Source of the DNA: Micromonospora kangleipakensis
Lineage (GTDB): Bacteria > Actinomycetota > Actinomycetes > Mycobacteriales > Micromonosporaceae
Reading direction: 5' to 3'
NCBI RefSeq assembly: GCF_004217615.1
Contig: NZ_SHLD01000001.1
Coordinates: 310,001 to 374,000 of the forward strand
DNA length: 64,000 bases
A program made the translations under genes and the position numbers. Shown piece after piece: positions 32,691-41,364 of the stretch (position 1 is the stretch's first letter; every line of letters starts with the position of its first letter). The notes beneath the pieces are model-generated. The model was not told the origin of the DNA. It saw only the letters and a program-made list of their open reading frames with translations, and made no database searches.

Positions 32691-33011
32691 GTGAAGCTGT
32701 TCGTGAACACCGAGGGCAAGCAGTTCCAGGCGACGAAGGACCCCGCGCCGAAGAACGACCCGAACGGCATCCAGAAGTCGGAGAAGGGAACGGGCCGGCC
32801 CATGTGGTCAACCCAGGTCTTCGTTCTCGACAACACTGGCGGCGAGATCATCACCATCACCACGGCGGGTGAGAAGCCGGACGTGACGGTGGGTCAGCTC
32901 GTCGCTGTCGAGCAGTTGGAGGCCATTCCGTGGGCGACCAACGGGCGCAACGGCGTCGCGTTCCGTGCCACCACGCTGAAGCCGAAGACGGGTACCTCGG
33001 CGGCCAAGTAG
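32691..33011 (+). CDS. SCO3933-like AICE regulatory protein
   Basis: 106 residues from GTG 32691, preceded by AGGAGG. KLFVNTEGKQFQATKDPAPKN, TQVFVLDNTGGEIITITTAGE, and LEAIPWATNGRNGVAFRATTL form the beta-rich pattern of the SCO3933 family of regulatory proteins, found just upstream of transfer genes in actinomycete elements. It may fold as a small OB-like domain that binds nucleic acid. Directly downstream is a set of three hairpins that could be its target; that link is speculative. Confidence 0.7.
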   Translation: MKLFVNTEGKQFQATKDPAPKNDPNGIQKSEKGTGRPMWSTQVFVLDNTGGEIITITTAGEKPDVTVGQLVAVEQLEAIPWATNGRNGVAFRATTLKPKTGTSAAK

Positions 33012-33099
33012 GTCCCGCTCGCAGTGCTGTGCCTGCCACTGGTGTCAACAGCATCCGAAGCGGCTGAGGTCCGCTGACCCATCCAACTGAACACGCAGT

Positions 33100-33213
33100 C
33101 CGGGAGTGGTTCCGACTCCTACGCTCCCGGCCTGGTGACCACGACCGGTGGTCACACTCACACCCTGCAAGAGCTGGCGCGGGGTCGGTCCGACTCCTAC
33201 ATCTGCCGACCCC
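33100..33213 (+). ncRNA. paired hairpins with identical 12-nt loop segments
   Basis: Hairpin 1 (33100-33130) has stem CCGGGAG/CTCCCGG; hairpin 3 (33181-33213) has stem GGGGTCGG/CCGACCCC. Stems differ, but both have 17-nt loops containing TCCGACTCCTAC (33110-33121 and 33189-33200). Between them, GTGACCAC/GTGGTCAC forms a third hairpin (33135-33155). Different stems holding one loop sequence suggest selection for loop recognition, by protein or RNA. Located 44 bp before the transfer membrane protein start. Confidence 0.55.
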
Positions 33214-33256
33214 GTGCCCTCCAACTCATCCACCCTCGTGCAAGGGAGGACTCGTC

Positions 33257-34183
33257 GTGTCCAAGTCTAGCCCTCGCCGTCCCTTCGGGCGGAAGTCCAG
33301 CGGGACGGTGACGGTCATCGAGGCCAAGGTTCACCGTTCCTCGGCGCGGAACGCCCGGCTGGCGTTCATCCTGACGGCGGTCATCGTCGGCCTGCTCGCG
33401 GCCGTGGTGGCCGCTTCCTACATCCACCCGATCCTCGCCCTGTTCGCCGGCGCCCTCATCGGCGCACCGCTGGGCGGTCTGGTCTGGGTGCTGGTGCGGA
33501 TCTGGCCGGTGCTGCGGCTGCTGTGGTGGTGGACCCCGGAAGTCGGCATCACCACCGTCTTCGGCTTCGGCTGGGTGCAGATCGTCAACCGCACGCCGAT
33601 GCTGGTGACTCTCGCGGTTGTCGCCCTGGTCGTCGGCGTCCCCGCCGCCATCCCGGCCACCCGCCACCAACTGGTGGCCTGGACCTGGTGCTTCGTCGTC
33701 AGGCACCGGCTGCGCGTGTGCTTCGCGCAGTTCATCATCGCCAACCAGTCCGGCAGCCTGCCGCTCATCCTGTGGGCCAAACCCACCCCGGTCGGTGAGC
33801 GGGTCTGGGTCTACCTGCGCCCCGGCCTGGCCATGGCGGACCTGGAAGGCCGTCTCGACCGCATCGCGGTCGCCTGCCACGCCTCCACCGTTCTGGTCGA
33901 GCGGGCCTCGGACGGCAACGCCGCCTATCTGCGGTTCGACATCAAACGCCGCGAGGTCCTCACCGCCACGGTCGCCTCGCCGCTGGTCGACGTCATCGAC
34001 CCCGAGATCCCGGCAGCCGAGCGGATCGCGGCCACCGTGCCGACCGCCCTGGACCTGCCCGACGTCGACGTCCCCACCGTCACCCTGCCGACGCAGAAGA
34101 AGCCGCCGGCCACCGCCAACGGCAGCAAGCCCGCGGCGACCTCGTCGTCCGTGCCGGACGACGACATCTCCGACTGGATCTGA
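33257..34183 (+). CDS. membrane protein of the AICE transfer module
   Basis: 308 residues from GTG 33257 with GGGAGGA upstream. Hydrophobic segments lie at ARLAFILTAVIVGLLAAVVAAS, ILALFAGALIGAPLGGLVWVLV and MLVTLAVVALVVGVPAAI. The soluble part contains GERVWVYLRPGLAMADLEGRLD, IAVACHASTVLVERAS and LRFDIKRREVL, the pattern of the region that precedes the FtsK motor in TraSA-type proteins. Here it is a separate gene just upstream of the motor. It probably anchors the ATPase at the membrane, so transfer function is split over two proteins. Confidence 0.75.
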   Translation: MSKSSPRRPFGRKSSGTVTVIEAKVHRSSARNARLAFILTAVIVGLLAAVVAASYIHPILALFAGALIGAPLGGLVWVLVRIWPVLRLLWWWTPEVGITTVFGFGWVQIVNRTPMLVTLAVVALVVGVPAAIPATRHQLVAWTWCFVVRHRLRVCFAQFIIANQSGSLPLILWAKPTPVGERVWVYLRPGLAMADLEGRLDRIAVACHASTVLVERASDGNAAYLRFDIKRREVLTATVASPLVDVIDPEIPAAERIAATVPTALDLPDVDVPTVTLPTQKKPPATANGSKPAATSSSVPDDDISDWI

Positions 34184-34268
34184 CCCACACCCAACCCGGA
34201 TGCGAGGGGCTGCTTCGGCTCGTTCGTGTGGTTCCTCGCGTCCACCCATCGCCCGAAGGAGGGCTTCC

Positions 34269-35144
34269 ATGACCGCCACCACTGCCCCTGCTGCGGGGGT
34301 GCCGGTGGGGCCTGGCCTGTCGATGTTCGACCCCATCTTCGTCGGCATCGACGAGTTCGGTCAGCCCGTCTACATCACCCTCGCCTACCGCAACCTCCTC
34401 GCAGGCGGAGAACCCGGCGGAGGCAAATCCGGCCTGCTCAACACCATCGCCGCCCACGCCGCCCTCAGCGTCGACTCCCGCCTGGTCCTGCTGGACGGCA
34501 AGCTCGTCGAACTCGGCCAGTGGGAAGACTGTGCCGACGCGTTCATCGGCCCCAACATCACCGACGCCCTGACCGTCCTGCGACGGCTGCAGGTCGTGAT
34601 GAACAACCGCTACGCCTGGCTCCGCGCCCACGGCCGCCGCAAGGTGACTGCCCTTGACGGGCTGTCCGTCATCACCGTGCTGGTCGACGAGATCGCCTTC
34701 TACTCCGCCACCGTCGGTTCGAAGCAGGAGCAAGAGGAGTTCGTCGCCCTCCTGCGTGACCTCGTGGCCCGGGGTCGGGCCGCCGGCATCCCCGTGGTGG
34801 CCGCGACTCAGCGGCCGTCGTTCGACATCATCCCGACCTCGCTGCGGGACCTGTTCGGCTACCGCGCCGCCTTCCGCTGCACCACTCCGAACAGCTCGAA
34901 CATCGTGCTGGGTCACGGCTGGGCCGAGCAGGGCTACACGGCAACCGACATCCAGCCCACCAACCAGGGCGCGGCCTACCTCATCGCCGAAGGCGGCATC
35001 CCCCGCCGCATCAAGGTCGCCTACCTCACCGACGCGCAGATCGCCGGCATCGCCGACTACGCCACCTGGATCCGCCGACCCGCCAACCTCACCAAGCCTG
35101 CCGACGCGACCGGCAGCCGCACGGATTGGGAGATCGCCGCATGA
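34269..35144 (+). CDS. FtsK/SpoIIIE-type conjugal DNA translocase (TraSA-like)
   Basis: 291 residues from ATG 34269. Walker A GEPGGGKS is at 47-54 and Walker B VITVLVDE ends at 141. Further FtsK motifs are LVARGRAAGIPVVAATQRPS and IIPTSLRDLFGYRAAFRC. In actinomycete elements a single hexameric FtsK-like pump moves double-stranded DNA between mycelial cells. This copy is short because its membrane region is in the upstream gene. ATGA overlap with the next gene indicates an operon. All ATPase motifs are intact. Confidence 0.9.
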   Translation: MTATTAPAAGVPVGPGLSMFDPIFVGIDEFGQPVYITLAYRNLLAGGEPGGGKSGLLNTIAAHAALSVDSRLVLLDGKLVELGQWEDCADAFIGPNITDALTVLRRLQVVMNNRYAWLRAHGRRKVTALDGLSVITVLVDEIAFYSATVGSKQEQEEFVALLRDLVARGRAAGIPVVAATQRPSFDIIPTSLRDLFGYRAAFRCTTPNSSNIVLGHGWAEQGYTATDIQPTNQGAAYLIAEGGIPRRIKVAYLTDAQIAGIADYATWIRRPANLTKPADATGSRTDWEIAA

Positions 35145-35605
35145 GCACCATCGGCTACCGCGACACGACCCTGATCGGCCTGCCTGAGCAGGTCGCCAAC
35201 GTCATCCGCAACCACCACACCGCCGGAACCCTGGTCGCGGTGACCGCACCCCGGTCCGTCTCGCCCACCGACCCGCGCGTCCGCGTCGTCGTCCGACTCG
35301 TCGACGACACCACCACGGCCACCCCGCCGGTGCGGGTCACCTCGCTGCGCACGCACATCACCAACCGCGTCCAGCACACGCAACGGCGACGCACCCGCCG
35401 CCGCATCGTCATCGCGGCCACCGTCACGGCCGCCGTCGTCGTCATCGGCCTGGCCGTAGCGCTCGTCTACCTCGTCGGCCACCTGGTGGCGTTCCTCGTC
35501 GACAACGCCGCTCTCATCGCCGGCCTCCTGGCCATCGCGGCGCTCATCCTCGCCGCCCTGCGCGGCACCACCGGCAGCGGCAAACGGCACTGCCCCGGCT
35601 GCTGA
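35141..35605 (+). CDS. two-helix membrane protein of the transfer operon
   Basis: 154 residues; its ATG overlaps the translocase stop. The N-terminal 90 residues are soluble (TTLIGLPEQVANVIRNHHTAGTLV), followed by a basic stretch (RRRTRRRIV) and two transmembrane segments (VTAAVVVIGLAVALVYLVGHLVAFLV and AALIAGLLAIAALILAAL). The short tail ends with HCPGC. Small membrane proteins at this position (Spd-type) promote intramycelial spread in related elements. Specific role is unproven. Confidence 0.7.
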   Translation: MSTIGYRDTTLIGLPEQVANVIRNHHTAGTLVAVTAPRSVSPTDPRVRVVVRLVDDTTTATPPVRVTSLRTHITNRVQHTQRRRTRRRIVIAATVTAAVVVIGLAVALVYLVGHLVAFLVDNAALIAGLLAIAALILAALRGTTGSGKRHCPGC

Positions 35606-35705
35606 CCCGCATCAAGAAACGGCCGACGGAACCGGCACAAGCCCTGGAAAGCAAACCCGGTTCCGCCGACCACCCACCACAGCCCACTGAAAGGACGTGG
35701 CTGCC

Positions 35706-36152
35706 ATGAAGGCTACCCAAAACCCACCCACCACCGGGCAGGTCACCTCTGCTGACCTGCTGCGGATGGCTGCCCTCTACCTGCGCCGGCACGGCTGGAC
35801 CCAGGGCACCTACTACGCCACCGACGTCCCCGCCGAGCACCCCACGCCGCCGGCCTGCGCCGTCGGTGCGATCGGCATCGCCTGCGCCGGACACCGGGTC
35901 AACCATTTCTCCGACCTCGACCCCGACGACCGGCACCCCTACCTCGACGCCATCGCCGTCCTGGTCGACTACCTCGACGACCACTACCCCATCCACCTGT
36001 TCGACGACGACGGCTACTGCATCGACGAACACACCTCCCCCTACTCCTGGAACGACGACCCGCTCTGCACCGCCGAGCAGGTCATCACGGCTCTTAAGGG
36101 AGCCGCTGAGGAATGGGACCGCCTCCACCAGCAGGGAGGCGAGAACCGATGA
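35706..36152 (+). CDS. DUF6197-like AICE protein
   Basis: 148 residues from ATG 35706, preceded by AAAGGA; GTG 35697 is also possible. SADLLRMAALYLRRHGWTQGTYY, then PACAVGAIGIACAG and WNDDPLCTAEQVITALKGAAEEWD match the DUF6197 pattern, common in actinomycete mobile elements. The central region is rich in Asp and aromatic residues. It is followed by an ATGA overlap with the helix-turn-helix gene. Function is unknown. Confidence 0.75.
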   Translation: MKATQNPPTTGQVTSADLLRMAALYLRRHGWTQGTYYATDVPAEHPTPPACAVGAIGIACAGHRVNHFSDLDPDDRHPYLDAIAVLVDYLDDHYPIHLFDDDGYCIDEHTSPYSWNDDPLCTAEQVITALKGAAEEWDRLHQQGGENR

Positions 36153-36448
36153 GCACCGTCAAGCACGCCTTGACGCACCTCCCGCGATCCCGGCGGCGTC
36201 GGGATGTCGTCGAGAACGACGCCTTCGCGGCCTTCGCCCGCCGCATCGTCCGCGCCCACGGCCGCCGCGTCGCCACCGGAGACGTGGAAGCCCTCCGCGA
36301 CCTCGTCGCCCTGTCGGCCAACCTCGACGACGCGATCGGCGAAGCCGTCATCGGCCTCCACGCCTTCGGCTACTCCTGGGCCGAAATCGGCTCCCGCCTC
36401 GGCATCTCGAAGCAGGCCGCCCAGCAACGCTGGGGAGGCCAGTCATGA
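36149..36448 (+). CDS. small helix-turn-helix protein
   Basis: 99 residues from ATG 36149. After a basic start (RSRRRRDVV) come two helices (AFARRIVRAHGRRVATGDVEAL; LVALSANLDDAIGEAVIGLHAF) and a C-terminal helix-turn-helix GYSWAEIGSRLGISKQAAQQRWG, the form seen in sigma-like and small regulators. It overlaps both neighbours by 4 bp in the operon. It may be a local regulator of the element. Confidence 0.7.
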   Translation: MSTVKHALTHLPRSRRRRDVVENDAFAAFARRIVRAHGRRVATGDVEALRDLVALSANLDDAIGEAVIGLHAFGYSWAEIGSRLGISKQAAQQRWGGQS

Positions 36449-36855
36449 CCGACCTTCGCAGCCACGACCTCGACGCCCTGACCGGGCGCACCGGCATCCG
36501 GGTCGAGTTCTACGACCCGGCCGGCACCCGCTACGGGTTCCCCACCTTCCCCTACCTGACTGCGCCCGCCGGCCTGGCCGCCCGCCGGCAACTGCGCGCC
36601 GCTGGTCTTCGACCCGGCGGTCATGACCCGGTCGCTCAGATCCTCTGGCGGCACCGGGCGCAACGCCGCGTCGCCTACCTCTACCGGCTCGACCTCGCCG
36701 CCCCGAAGCGGACCGCCACGCCGGCCCAGCGGGAGGCCATCGCCAAGGCCCTTCGCGCCCGCCGCACCTGCCGCACCTGCCAGCGGGTGAAGCCCTACTA
36801 CATCCCGCGCCGGACCGGCTCCTGCCTCGACTGCACCCCGGGAGGTGCCCAATGA
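36445..36855 (+). CDS. small zinc-ribbon-type AICE protein
   Basis: 136 residues from ATG 36445. The middle has RRQLRAAGLRPGGHDPVAQILWRH, a basic motif frequent in this family of mobile-element proteins, and the C terminus has RRTCRTCQRVKPYYIPRRTGSCLDC, a four-Cys zinc ribbon (CRTC...CLDC). DNA or RNA binding is likely from charge and the zinc ribbon. Overlaps at both ends keep it in the operon. Confidence 0.65.
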   Translation: MTDLRSHDLDALTGRTGIRVEFYDPAGTRYGFPTFPYLTAPAGLAARRQLRAAGLRPGGHDPVAQILWRHRAQRRVAYLYRLDLAAPKRTATPAQREAIAKALRARRTCRTCQRVKPYYIPRRTGSCLDCTPGGAQ

Positions 36856-37154
36856 CCGCCACCACCGCAAACCTTGCCGCCGAAGAGCGGATGACTCCCG
36901 ACGACTACGCCGTGACGGCCCTCGCCGGCTACTTCGCCGACTGCGGCCCCCTGTCCTTCGAACGGTTCCTGTCCGGCTACTACGCCGAATCAATCCGGCT
37001 CATCCAGGAAGCCCACCTCACCGACTGCACCGCCGGCGACGGCGAGCACTGCGCCACCTGCGACAGCATCCGGGTCGGCCTCGTGGGTCTGCTCGCCGAG
37101 CAGCGCGCCGTCACCTCCACGCCTGAGGGGGTGACCGGCCATGACCGGCACTGA
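36852..37154 (+). CDS. small hypothetical AICE protein
   Basis: 100 residues from ATG 36852. It is mostly helical (DDYAVTALAGYFADCGPLSFERFL, ESIRLIQEAHLTDC, DSIRVGLVGLLAEQRAV) with a Cys cluster in the middle (TDCTAGDGEHCATCDS) that could bind metal. No domain is recognised. It overlaps the Spd-like gene by 14 bp. Confidence 0.6.
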   Translation: MTATTANLAAEERMTPDDYAVTALAGYFADCGPLSFERFLSGYYAESIRLIQEAHLTDCTAGDGEHCATCDSIRVGLVGLLAEQRAVTSTPEGVTGHDRH

Positions 37155-37827
37155 CCGGAACGCAGCCGGTCCTCGCATCGAGGGCTTCGCCCTGGTCCTC
37201 ATCCTTCTTCTTGTCGCCGGCTTCGCTGGCGCGGCCTCGTTCACCCACGTCAAGGACTGGACGCTCGCCAACTCCCCGGACGGGACCGGGGCATGGTTCG
37301 GCTGGGCCAACGCGGTCATCTCCGAACTCGTTCCCATCGCCTCCCTGTTGACCATCCGCCGACGCCGCCGGGCCGGCGCTCCGATCGGCTACCCGCTGTT
37401 CCTGCTCATCGCCGCCGCCAGCCTCTCCCTGGCCGCGCAACTCGCGGTCGCCAAGGCCGGCCCTTCCGGGTGGCTCCTGTCCGCCGTCCCGGCTTTGGCG
37501 TTCATGGCCTTGGTCAAGCTCGTCCTCGCCCCGGCACCGGCCGGGCCGCAGGACACCCCGCCGGCCTCTGCGCCGGCTGAGCCGATCCGCGTTCAGATGG
37601 CCAAGCAGACCACCGAGCCAGCACCGCCGGCCGCCATCACCCCGGCCCCCAAGCCGGAACCCATCACCGTCCCGACGCACCTGCTGCCCACCGCCCGCTT
37701 CGCTGCCGTGCAACACGAACAGTCCACCGGGCAACCCATCACCGCCGCCGAGCTGGCCGACCGACTCGACGTCGCCCCGGCCATGGCCGGGCAGCTCCTC
37801 ACCACCATCGCCGGTGGTGCCCGATGA
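37141..37827 (+). CDS. DUF2637/SpdB-like membrane protein
   Basis: 228 residues. Four hydrophobic helices occupy residues 15-125 (FALVLILLLVAGFAGAASF, WANAVISELVPIASLL, PLFLLIAAASLSLAAQLAV, LLSAVPALAFMALVKLVL), the DUF2637 arrangement with a WFGWANAVISE motif. A proline-rich linker leads to a C-terminal helical, winged-helix-like segment (QPITAAELADRLDVAPAMAGQLL). Such proteins in actinomycete plasmids are Spd proteins that affect pock size, i.e. spread of DNA within the mycelium. Confidence 0.8.
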   Translation: MTGTDRNAAGPRIEGFALVLILLLVAGFAGAASFTHVKDWTLANSPDGTGAWFGWANAVISELVPIASLLTIRRRRRAGAPIGYPLFLLIAAASLSLAAQLAVAKAGPSGWLLSAVPALAFMALVKLVLAPAPAGPQDTPPASAPAEPIRVQMAKQTTEPAPPAAITPAPKPEPITVPTHLLPTARFAAVQHEQSTGQPITAAELADRLDVAPAMAGQLLTTIAGGAR

Positions 37828-38093
37828 CCATCTACCTCGTCGACATCGAGCAGGTCATGCACTCCTGCCCGGCTCACACCGAGACGCACCCGTTCGACAT
37901 CCGCCGCACGCTCGTCGACGTCACCCCCGGCGGACCCTGCCGCGCACCGGTCACCATCCGCTGCGGCGACACCGTCACCCAGATCCCCTGTCACCGGCAC
38001 GAGCCGGCCAAGCGCCAGTGCGGCGCCTGCCGGGTCATCGTCACCGAACGCACCATCACCACCCGCACCCTCGCAACCGAGGTAGCGGCCTGA
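37824..38093 (+). CDS. small Cys-containing AICE protein upstream of Rep
   Basis: 89 residues; overlaps the preceding stop and its own stop overlaps the rep start. Cys/His pairs are spread along it (MHSCPAHTETH; GGPCRAPVTIRCGD; IPCHRHEPAKRQCGACRVI), suggesting a metal-binding fold. No domain is recognised. Translational coupling to the initiator suggests a role in replication or its control. Confidence 0.6.
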   Translation: MTIYLVDIEQVMHSCPAHTETHPFDIRRTLVDVTPGGPCRAPVTIRCGDTVTQIPCHRHEPAKRQCGACRVIVTERTITTRTLATEVAA

Positions 38094-39889
38094 TGGCGTC
38101 GACGCTGGACCCCACACCCCGCGCCTCGGCCCGGGGTGTGGGCTCGAACGCCGACACCATCCCCCCGGTCTTCGACTACACCGCCGCCGGCTCCGCCTTC
38201 CAACGCGCCACCCGACCCGACTACTTCGGCTGGCTGGAACACGTCCGCGCCGCCGCCGGCTGCACCCGCCCCGTCCGCCTCGCCGGCCAACTGCTCACCG
38301 TCGATCCCTCGACCGGCCGGATTTTGGAGCAGCGGCACACCGACGGGATGCCCGACTCGGTGATCTACACCGCCTGCGGCAACCGTCGGGCAACGGTCTG
38401 TCCGTCCTGCGCGCAGACCTACCAGCGGGACGCGTTCCAGCTCCTGCGCGCCGGCCTGGTCGGGGGCAAGGGCGTCCCGGAGACGGTCGCTTCGCATCCG
38501 GCGGTGTTCGCGACCTTCACCGCTCCATCGTTCGGGCCGGTCCACGTCCGGGTCGTCCGCAGGCACACGTGCGGCAACCGGAAGCGGTGCGACTGCCGGC
38601 CTGACCCGTGTCACGCTCGCCGCGCCATCGACCCGGCCGCCGGCCTCTGCCCCCACGGCCGGCCCGCCGTCTGCTGGGCACGCCACGAGCCCGGCGACGC
38701 CGTGCTCGGACAGCCGCTGTGCCTGGACTGCTACGACCACGACCACCAGGTCGCCTGGAACCTGTTCTCCGGCGAGTTGTGGCACCGCACCAAGCAAGCC
38801 GCGGAACGGTGGCTGGCCAAGCTCGCCCGCCGCCGGGGCATCCCCCGTGTCGAAGTTGTCACCGCCTCCGGGAACACGCGGAAGGTCCCCCCGGTCCGGC
38901 TCTCGCCCGGGAAGGTCGCCGAACTGCAAGCGCGGGGAGCGGTGCACTTCCACGCCATCGCCCGCCTCGACGGCGTCGACCCCTCCGACCCCGATGCGGT
39001 CGTCCCACCGCCGGCTGGGTTCACCGTCGCCGACCTCGTCGACGCGCTCCGGCACGCCGCCGCCCAGATCGCCTTCCACACCCCGCCCCACCCGGACCGC
39101 CTCGAGGGCTGGCTCATCAGGTGGGGCGAGCAGGTCGACGTCCGGCCGATCAGCACCAGCGGCAGCGGTGAGGTCACCGACGGCATGGTCGCCGGATACC
39201 TTGCCAAGTACGCCACCAAGAGCACCGAGGTAACCGGGCACCGTTCCGTCAGGCTCGACGCCGACTCGATCGGGGACTACGCCGACCCCGACGGCGATCA
39301 CACCGCCCGCCTCATCGACGCGTGTTGGCGACTCGGCCGACCCACCAGCACGCCACGGCCCTTGTCCGAGCGGCCCCGCGACCGTCGGCCCGCGCCCGGC
39401 TTCGTCGACCGCTGGGAGTGCCCCGACTGCGGCACCCACACCCGCTACGCCGCCTGCCCCGTCTGCATCGCCCACCGTCAAGCCACCCTTGACGCCCAAC
39501 CGGCCAGCAGACCGACGGCCAGTCCGTACGCCCGGCTGCGGCGCTGGGCGCACATGCTCGGCTTCGGCGGCCACTTCCTCACCAAGGGCCGCCGCTACTC
39601 GGTGACCTTCCAACTCCTGCGCGATACCCGCATCGCGTACCGACGGCACGAGGACCGGGCCCACGAGCACCCGGCCGCCGGCGGCCCACCCACCGCCCAT
39701 CTCGACGAGGACACGGCGCTCATCGTCGGCACCCTCACCTTCGCCGGCGTCGGCTGGCACACCACCGGAGACGCCCTCCTCGCCAACACCGCCGCCGCCA
39801 TGGCCAGAGAGCGACGAACCACCGGCCGCGAAGAACTCGCCCACGAACTCGGCACCGCCCCGGCCGATGCTGCGCCGGCTGCTGCCTGA
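38093..39889 (+). CDS. repSA: RepSA-like replication initiator
   Basis: 598 residues from ATG 38093, one base into the previous stop. Zinc-type Cys clusters (YTACGNRRATVCPSCAQTYQRDAF; RHTCGNRKRCDCRPDPC; ECPDCGTHTRYAACPVC) and the central AVHFHAIARLDG, an HUH-like motif, followed by VAGYLAKYATKS with its candidate Tyr, match the RepSA family of pSAM2-type elements. These initiate rolling-circle replication of the excised circle before transfer. The gene is intact and upstream of xis-int, the standard AICE order. Confidence 0.9.
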   Translation: MASTLDPTPRASARGVGSNADTIPPVFDYTAAGSAFQRATRPDYFGWLEHVRAAAGCTRPVRLAGQLLTVDPSTGRILEQRHTDGMPDSVIYTACGNRRATVCPSCAQTYQRDAFQLLRAGLVGGKGVPETVASHPAVFATFTAPSFGPVHVRVVRRHTCGNRKRCDCRPDPCHARRAIDPAAGLCPHGRPAVCWARHEPGDAVLGQPLCLDCYDHDHQVAWNLFSGELWHRTKQAAERWLAKLARRRGIPRVEVVTASGNTRKVPPVRLSPGKVAELQARGAVHFHAIARLDGVDPSDPDAVVPPPAGFTVADLVDALRHAAAQIAFHTPPHPDRLEGWLIRWGEQVDVRPISTSGSGEVTDGMVAGYLAKYATKSTEVTGHRSVRLDADSIGDYADPDGDHTARLIDACWRLGRPTSTPRPLSERPRDRRPAPGFVDRWECPDCGTHTRYAACPVCIAHRQATLDAQPASRPTASPYARLRRWAHMLGFGGHFLTKGRRYSVTFQLLRDTRIAYRRHEDRAHEHPAAGGPPTAHLDEDTALIVGTLTFAGVGWHTTGDALLANTAAAMARERRTTGREELAHELGTAPADAAPAAA

Positions 39890-39920
39890 CCCTGTCCCGC
39901 CACACGAGGAAGGCCAACCG

Positions 39921-40118
39921 TTGGACAAAGCCCCTCTGATCACTCCTCGCGTGCTGCGCGTCGAGGAAGCCGCCCGAGCGCTCGGCATCGGCCGCTCACT
40001 CACCTACGACCTGATCCGTTCCGGCCAACTGCGCTCCTTCAAGGTCGGCAGCCGCCGCCTCATCCCCGCCGCCGCCATCGACGAAGTCATCACCACGCTC
40101 ACGGAAGAAGCCGCCTGA
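39921..40118 (+). CDS. xis: excisionase (Xis)
   Basis: 65 residues from TTG 39921, which follows GAGGAAGG; an in-frame ATG at 39867 lies within rep and lacks a site. LRVEEAARALGIGRSLTYDLIRSG then LRSFKVGSRRLIPAAAIDEV is the compact MerR-like winged helix of small excisionases. Its stop overlaps the integrase ATG by one base, so xis and int are made together. It would direct the integrase toward excision. Confidence 0.85.
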   Translation: MDKAPLITPRVLRVEEAARALGIGRSLTYDLIRSGQLRSFKVGSRRLIPAAAIDEVITTLTEEAA

Positions 40119-41359
40119 TGCCCAGACAGCCCAAGCCCAGTCAGACCAACGCCCGCCGGAACCCCAACGGCGAAGGCTCCATCTACCAGCGGTCCAGCGA
40201 CGGTCGCTGGGTCGGACAGGCATACGTCCTCGCCACCGACGGCACCCGTAAACGCACGTTCGTTTACGGGGCCACCTGGGAGGAAGCACACGCCAAGCTC
40301 GTCGAGCTGAAATCCAGATCCCAGCGCGGCATACCCGTACCCGACCGGGCCTGGAAGCTCGCCGACTACCTGCCCTATTGGCTAGCCGCGTACGTCACCG
40401 ATCTCAAGCCCACCACCGCCCGTGGCTACGAGAGCGCCGTCCGGCTGCACCTGATCCCGGCACTCGGCACCAAAGGCCTCGACAGCTTGCAGGTCCAGCA
40501 CGTCAAAGCGTTCATGGACGACTTCCGGCGCAAGTGCCTCTGCTGCACTAACGGCCTCGACAAGATCCGCCCTGCTGACCGGCGGTGCTGCTCCGTTGGC
40601 CGCTGCTGCCAGCACTACCCCAGTTCTCGACAGATTCAGTTCGTGCACGCGGTGCTGCGCAACGCGCTCCAACACGCCATGCGCGAAGAGCTGGTGTCCC
40701 GCAACGTCGCCAAGCTCGTCCGGATTCCCTCGCCCCGCTACAAGGTCGGCAAGGGGCTGTCGGTCGACCAGGTGCGCAAGATCCTCGCCGCCTCCGCCGG
40801 ACATCGCCTCCACGCCCTCTACGTCGTGGCCGCCACGATGGGCCTTCGGCGCGGTGAACTGGTCGGGCTCCGCTGGTCGGACGTCGACCTGGACGAAGGC
40901 ACCCTGCGGGTTCAGCAGACCGTCCAGCGGGTGGCGGGACTGCTCCACGTCCAGGACGCCAAAACCGAGGACTCCGAGGCGGTGTTGCCGCTGCCCGAGA
41001 TCACCTGGCTCGCTCTGCTTGAGCACCAGGAGCGCCAGCAAGCCGAGCGAGCCACGCTCGCCGAGGTCTGGAAAGACCACGGCTTGGTGTTCCCCTCCGA
41101 GCGGGGCACCCCGATGGAGCCGACCAACCTCAGCCGCTCGTTCGCCCGGCTCCGGGAGACCGCCGGCCTACCCGGTGTCCGCCTGCACGACCTGCGGCAC
41201 ACAGTCGTGTCCCTGTTGATGGAGCTGGGCGTCCCGCCGCACGTCGTCCAGGCCATCGCCCGGCACGCCGACGTGAAGATCACGCTCAAGGTCTACGCTC
41301 ACGCCAACCTTGACGCGATGCGCCAGGCGCTCGGCAAGCTCGACGGGCGGCTGTCATGA
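40118..41359 (+). CDS. int: tyrosine site-specific integrase
   Basis: 413 residues. N-terminal AP2-like arm domain (GEGSIYQRSSDGRWVGQAYV), SAM-like core-binding domain (YLPYWLAAYVTDLKPTTARGYES), a Cys-rich insert (CLCCTNGLDKIRPADRRCC), then the catalytic domain: LRRGELVGLRWSD, HDLRHT (H357, R360), RHAD (H383) and nucleophile Tyr393 in KVYAHAN. It acts on the att site in the tRNA-Thr gene 74 bp downstream. The gene is intact. Its last 61 codons are duplicated at 9441-9624. Confidence 0.95.
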   Translation: MPRQPKPSQTNARRNPNGEGSIYQRSSDGRWVGQAYVLATDGTRKRTFVYGATWEEAHAKLVELKSRSQRGIPVPDRAWKLADYLPYWLAAYVTDLKPTTARGYESAVRLHLIPALGTKGLDSLQVQHVKAFMDDFRRKCLCCTNGLDKIRPADRRCCSVGRCCQHYPSSRQIQFVHAVLRNALQHAMREELVSRNVAKLVRIPSPRYKVGKGLSVDQVRKILAASAGHRLHALYVVAATMGLRRGELVGLRWSDVDLDEGTLRVQQTVQRVAGLLHVQDAKTEDSEAVLPLPEITWLALLEHQERQQAERATLAEVWKDHGLVFPSERGTPMEPTNLSRSFARLRETAGLPGVRLHDLRHTVVSLLMELGVPPHVVQAIARHADVKITLKVYAHANLDAMRQALGKLDGRLS

Positions 41360-41364
41360 AGCGC

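Noticed and set aside
37991..40003. 670-codon frame antisense to rep
   Set aside because: A high-GC shadow: composition is Gly/Arg/Val-rich without domains, and the sense strand encodes a clear RepSA protein.
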